From Pseudomonadales bacterium (lineage in GTDB: Bacteria > Pseudomonadota > Gammaproteobacteria > Pseudomonadales > Pseudohongiellaceae): a DNA stretch of 64,000 nt. Both the position numbers and the translations under genes were made by a program. The notes beneath the pieces are model-generated. The model was not told the origin of the DNA. It worked only from the letters and a program-made list of their open reading frames with translations, and did not search any database. The stretch lies in contig JACKOH010000001.1 of the NCBI GenBank assembly GCA_024234395.1, forward strand, positions 1,941,001 through 2,005,000, given 5' to 3'. Shown piece after piece: positions 61,286 to 64,000 of this stretch (position 1 is its first letter; every line of letters starts with the position of its first letter).

Positions 61286-62116
61286 CTAGCGACTGGCATT
61301 TCTGCGACGAACAATCATATTGTTGGTTCGCTTGTTGGTCCGGGTCTTGTAACCCTTGGTAGGTGTACCCCACGGGGACACCGGATGCCGGCCTCCGGAC
61401 GTCCGGCCTTCACCACCACCATGGGGGTGATCCACCGGGTTCATGGCCACACCGCGAACCGTAGGCCGAACCCCGCGCCAGCGCTTGGCACCGGCTTTAC
61501 CCAGCGAGCGCAGACTGTGTTCCGAGTTGGAAACCTCGCCCAGGGTGGCCCGGCAATCCGCCGGAACCCGACGCATTTCCCCGGACCGCAGTCGCAGGGT
61601 GGCGTAATCCCCTTCCCGGGCAACCAGTTGCAGGGAAGTTCCCGCACTGCGGGCAATCTGCGCACCCTTGCCGGGCTTCATTTCCACGCAGTGTACGGTG
61701 CTGCCCACCGGAATCTTACGCAGCGGCAGGCAGTTACCCACCTTGATCGGCGCTTCATCACCGGACACAACGGTATCACCTGCCTGCACTTTGGCCGGCG
61801 CGATGATGTAGCGTCGTTCGCCATCGGCATACAGCAGCAGAGCGATAAAGGCCGAGCGGTTAGGGTCGTACTCCAGGCGCTCCACCTTGGCTTCGATAGC
61901 GTCCTTGTTGCGACGGAAATCGATAATCCGGTACTTCTGTTTGTGTCCACCACCAGCATGTCGTCTGGTGATGCGGCCGGCATTGTTACGACCGCCGGTC
62001 TTGGTCTTTATCGTCAACAACGGTGCATAAGGCTGGCCTTTATGCAGGTCGGGGTTGACCACCTTGACTACAAAGCGGCGTCCGGGCGAAGTCGGTTTAC
62101 ACTTGATTACTGCCAT
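61286..62116 (-). CDS. rplB: ribosomal protein L2
   Basis: Essential for subunit association and peptidyl transfer, 276 aa. ITRRHAGGGHKQKYRIIDFRRNKD in the N-terminal half and GVAMNPVDHPHGGGEGRTSGGRHPVSPWGTPTKG, which holds the conserved His, are present. Confidence 0.99.
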   Translation of the reverse strand: MAVIKCKPTSPGRRFVVKVVNPDLHKGQPYAPLLTIKTKTGGRNNAGRITRRHAGGGHKQKYRIIDFRRNKDAIEAKVERLEYDPNRSAFIALLLYADGERRYIIAPAKVQAGDTVVSGDEAPIKVGNCLPLRKIPVGSTVHCVEMKPGKGAQIARSAGTSLQLVAREGDYATLRLRSGEMRRVPADCRATLGEVSNSEHSLRSLGKAGAKRWRGVRPTVRGVAMNPVDHPHGGGEGRTSGGRHPVSPWGTPTKGYKTRTNKRTNNMIVRRRNASR

Positions 62117-62130
62117 TGCTGCTACTCCCC

Positions 62131-62430
62131 CTAACCCAGATCAGCGAAGTCGATTTCGTGACCCGCTTCCAACCTGACATAGGCCTTTTTCCAATCGGAA
62201 CGGTTACGCAGTTTGCCGCGCCCGCTACGCTTGGTTTTGCCTTTGACATTCAAAATCTGCAGATCCTCTACTACCACGTTGAAGATCTTTTCCACCGCTT
62301 CCTTGATCTCCGGCTTGCTGGCATCACGCGCCACTTTGAACGCGTACTGATTGTTGGCCTCGCCCATGATGGCGGATTTCTCCGACACGTGGGGCGCCAG
62401 GATCACGGAATACATTCTTTCCACGTTCAT
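62131..62430 (-). CDS. rplW: ribosomal protein L23
   Basis: Exit-port docking protein for trigger factor and SRP, 99 aa. LAPHVSEKSAIMGEANNQYAFKVARDASKPEIKEAVEKIFNV is the signature. Its start overlaps the rplD stop by 4 bases. Confidence 0.99.
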   Translation of the reverse strand: MNVERMYSVILAPHVSEKSAIMGEANNQYAFKVARDASKPEIKEAVEKIFNVVVEDLQILNVKGKTKRSGRGKLRNRSDWKKAYVRLEAGHEIDFADLG

Positions 62431-63047
62431 GCCAGCACCTCCTCAATCTTCTTCAGAGCCGGCACGGTCACCAGAACCTTTTCAAACCCGATCAGGCTGA
62501 CCGGATCGAGGCCAGCCACGTCCAGCACATCCACGTGATGCAGATTACGTGCTGCCAGGTACAGGTTTTCCGCCACCTCTTCAGCGACAATCAACACGTT
62601 TTCGAGATTGAAATCCTTCAGCTTGCTCACCAGACCTTTGGTCTTGTGTGAATCCAGCTCGAAATTGTCGACCACCACCAGGCGCTCCTGACGAACCAGT
62701 TCCGACAGGATGCATTTCATGGCACCGCGGTACATCTTGCGGTTGACCTTTTTGCTGTAATCACGCGGACGCGCAGCAAAAGTCACCCCACCGGTGCGCC
62801 AGATCGGGCTGCGGATAGTACCGGCCCGGGCGCGGCCCGTGCCCTTCTGACGCCAGGGCTTACGACCACCGCCGCTTACCTCGGATCGCGTTTTCTGCTT
62901 CACTGTCCCCTGCCGGGCACCTGCCAGGTAGGAAACCACCGTCTGGTGAACCAGCGGCTCGTTGAACTCCCTCCCGAACGTATCGTCGGAAAGGGAAATT
63001 GTTTCTTTGCCCGCCTTGTTACCGGGCATCGCAAGACTCAGTTCCAC
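62427..63047 (-). CDS. rplD: ribosomal protein L4
   Basis: Exit-tunnel protein and, in E. coli, repressor of the S10 operon; 206 aa. The tunnel loop is KTRSEVSGGGRKPWRQKGTGRARAGTIRSPIWRTGGVTF. The start MELSLAMPGN fits the family. A 6-base spacer follows rplC. Confidence 0.99.
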   Translation of the reverse strand: MELSLAMPGNKAGKETISLSDDTFGREFNEPLVHQTVVSYLAGARQGTVKQKTRSEVSGGGRKPWRQKGTGRARAGTIRSPIWRTGGVTFAARPRDYSKKVNRKMYRGAMKCILSELVRQERLVVVDNFELDSHKTKGLVSKLKDFNLENVLIVAEEVAENLYLAARNLHHVDVLDVAGLDPVSLIGFEKVLVTVPALKKIEEVLA

Positions 63048-63053
63048 TGCTCA

Positions 63054-63698
63054 CTACCCCCTGGACTTGATGGCTGGACGGACAATTACGCTGGAACCGG
63101 TCGCTCCGGGCACTGCACCCTTGATAAGCAACAGGTTGTTGTCCAGATCGACTTTGACCACTTCCAGGCTCTGCAGGGTTTTCTTGACGTTACCCATCTG
63201 GCCGGCCATTTTCTTACCTTTCCAGACCCGACCCGGAGTCTGACACTGGCCGATTGAACCCGGCGCCCGGTGCGATACCGAGTTACCGTGGGTGGCATCC
63301 TGCATTCTGAAGTTGTGGCGCTTGATACCGCCCTGAAACCCCTTACCCTTCGAAGTGCCGGTGACATCGACTTTCTGGCCGGCTTCAAAGCGGTCAACCC
63401 GGATTTCGCTGCCCGTGGTGATCTCGCCGAGATCCACGCCTTCGGTGCGGAATTCCCACAGACCATCGCCCGCCTCTACTCCTGCCTTGGAGTAATGACC
63501 GGCTTCGGATTTTTTCAACAGAGATGCTTTTCGGGATCCGGTAGTGACCTGGATGGCATCATAGCCGTCCGATTCCACTGTCTTCACCTGTGTCACCCGA
63601 TTGGGCTGCACTTCGACGACAGTTACCGGAATTGATACGCCTTCTTCGGTGAAAACGCGCGTCATGCCGCTTTTTCGACCGACTAAACCAATCGACAT
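63054..63698 (-). CDS. rplC: ribosomal protein L3
   Basis: Peptidyl-transferase-centre protein, 214 aa from ATG 63698 (MSIGLVGRKSGMTRVF), with GAGG 10 bases upstream. The frame is open to 63800 but without homology. Core: GTSKGKGFQGGIKRHNFRMQDATHGNSVSHRAPGSIGQCQTPGRVWKGKKMAGQMG. The Gln that is methylated in E. coli L3 lies in this region. Confidence 0.98.
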   Translation of the reverse strand: MSIGLVGRKSGMTRVFTEEGVSIPVTVVEVQPNRVTQVKTVESDGYDAIQVTTGSRKASLLKKSEAGHYSKAGVEAGDGLWEFRTEGVDLGEITTGSEIRVDRFEAGQKVDVTGTSKGKGFQGGIKRHNFRMQDATHGNSVSHRAPGSIGQCQTPGRVWKGKKMAGQMGNVKKTLQSLEVVKVDLDNNLLLIKGAVPGATGSSVIVRPAIKSRG

Positions 63699-63953
63699 TG
63701 TCTTAACCTCATCGTGTACGGGGCTCAAACCCACTATGGCCGCGGTGGAAACATATCGTTTCCAGTGCGTTACACCATGTTTGCCACCCGCTTCCGCCAA
63801 AAACCGAAATGGTGAGTGGCCCTGGACCGGTCTGCCTGGCAGCCCGGCTTATAATCTTTGTTGCCTGCTAATAGTGAAAAGGACTTTTAGCGTCGGCTGT
63901 CTGACTTTCAGTCAAACTTCGAGTCCGCAGCCGGATATTCTGTTGCCTGGTTA

Positions 63954-64000
63954 TCAGCCCAGGCTTATCTGCACTTCGACGCCAGCTGCCAGATCCAGCT
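63954..64000 (-). CDS. rpsJ: ribosomal protein S10, C-terminal end only
   Basis: Only the last 14 codons and stop are inside the window, reading LDLAAGVEVQISLG and then TGA. This matches the conserved C-terminus of S10 (which also gives NusE). It is the first gene of the S10 operon. A 255-base spacer separates it from rplC; I see no gene in that spacer. Confidence 0.93.
   Translation of the reverse strand, partial: LDLAAGVEVQISLG

Overview
The window is chromosomal DNA from a gammaproteobacterium. The evidence is the complete, canonically ordered S10-spc-alpha ribosomal operon (with secY, rpoA and a zinc-ribbon L36), an ssb/uvrA divergent pair, gammaproteobacterial DUF2333 and DUF2937 proteins, and a PpnN that aligns end to end with the E. 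coli protein. The accessory genes (several molybdoenzymes, a PQQ dehydrogenase, secreted orphan families, a redoxin-cytochrome-copper oxygenase fusion) suggest an aerobic, probably marine heterotroph of the OMG/Pseudohongiella type. That placement is an inference; no 16S gene is present.

Layout. 1-7.3 kb, minus strand: a compact run ssb, RmlD-like protein, moeA, lipoprotein, DUF2333, ppk2, DUF2937 and a SulP transporter cut by the window edge. 7.3-8.4 kb: about 1.1 kb of palindromic repeats between ssb and uvrA. 8.4-15.6 kb, plus: uvrA, then a three-gene Tat-exported xanthine-oxidase-family hydroxylase (FeS, Mo, FAD subunits) ending in a strong terminator. 15.7-20.1 kb: a 42-aa membrane protein, ppnN, hemH and an M28-like secreted hydrolase. 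20.1-23.7 kb: a 270-bp palindromic element, the redoxin/cytochrome c/copper-oxygenase fusion, and a second palindromic-repeat locus. 23.7-31.9 kb: PTP-like protein, lipoprotein, ModF-like ABC ATPase, DUF599, SDR, a sulfite-dehydrogenase-type Mo enzyme with its cytochrome c, and a serine hydrolase. 32-34 kb: a MatB-like acyl-CoA synthetase whose 3' end is followed by three extra, in-register copies of its own C-terminal coding sequence. 34-43.8 kb: DUF2214, a secreted methyltransferase operon, glpD/glpK divergent pair, phosphatase, orphan lspA, pilin-like protein and a DapA-family lyase. 43.9-50.1 kb: PQQ dehydrogenase, a degenerate GspE/PilB-like ATPase and a class V aminotransferase. 50.2-64 kb, minus: the ribosomal protein operon from rplQ back to the 3' end of rpsJ.

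Themes. Molybdenum recurs: MoeA makes the cofactor used by the xanthine-family enzyme and the SoxC-like enzyme, and a ModF-like ATPase lies nearby. Glycerol catabolism is represented by glpK and glpD. Several proteins keep a fold but have lost or altered catalytic residues (RmlD-like, PTP-like, M28-like, PilB-like, redoxin domain).

The most unusual DNA features are the 66-bp gene-end tandem array at 32073-32336, which looks like serial attachment-site scars, and two loci (7.5-8.3 kb and 23.0-23.7 kb) that share the same three families of nested palindromic elements. No CRISPR array, tRNA, rRNA, intact transposase or integrase was seen.
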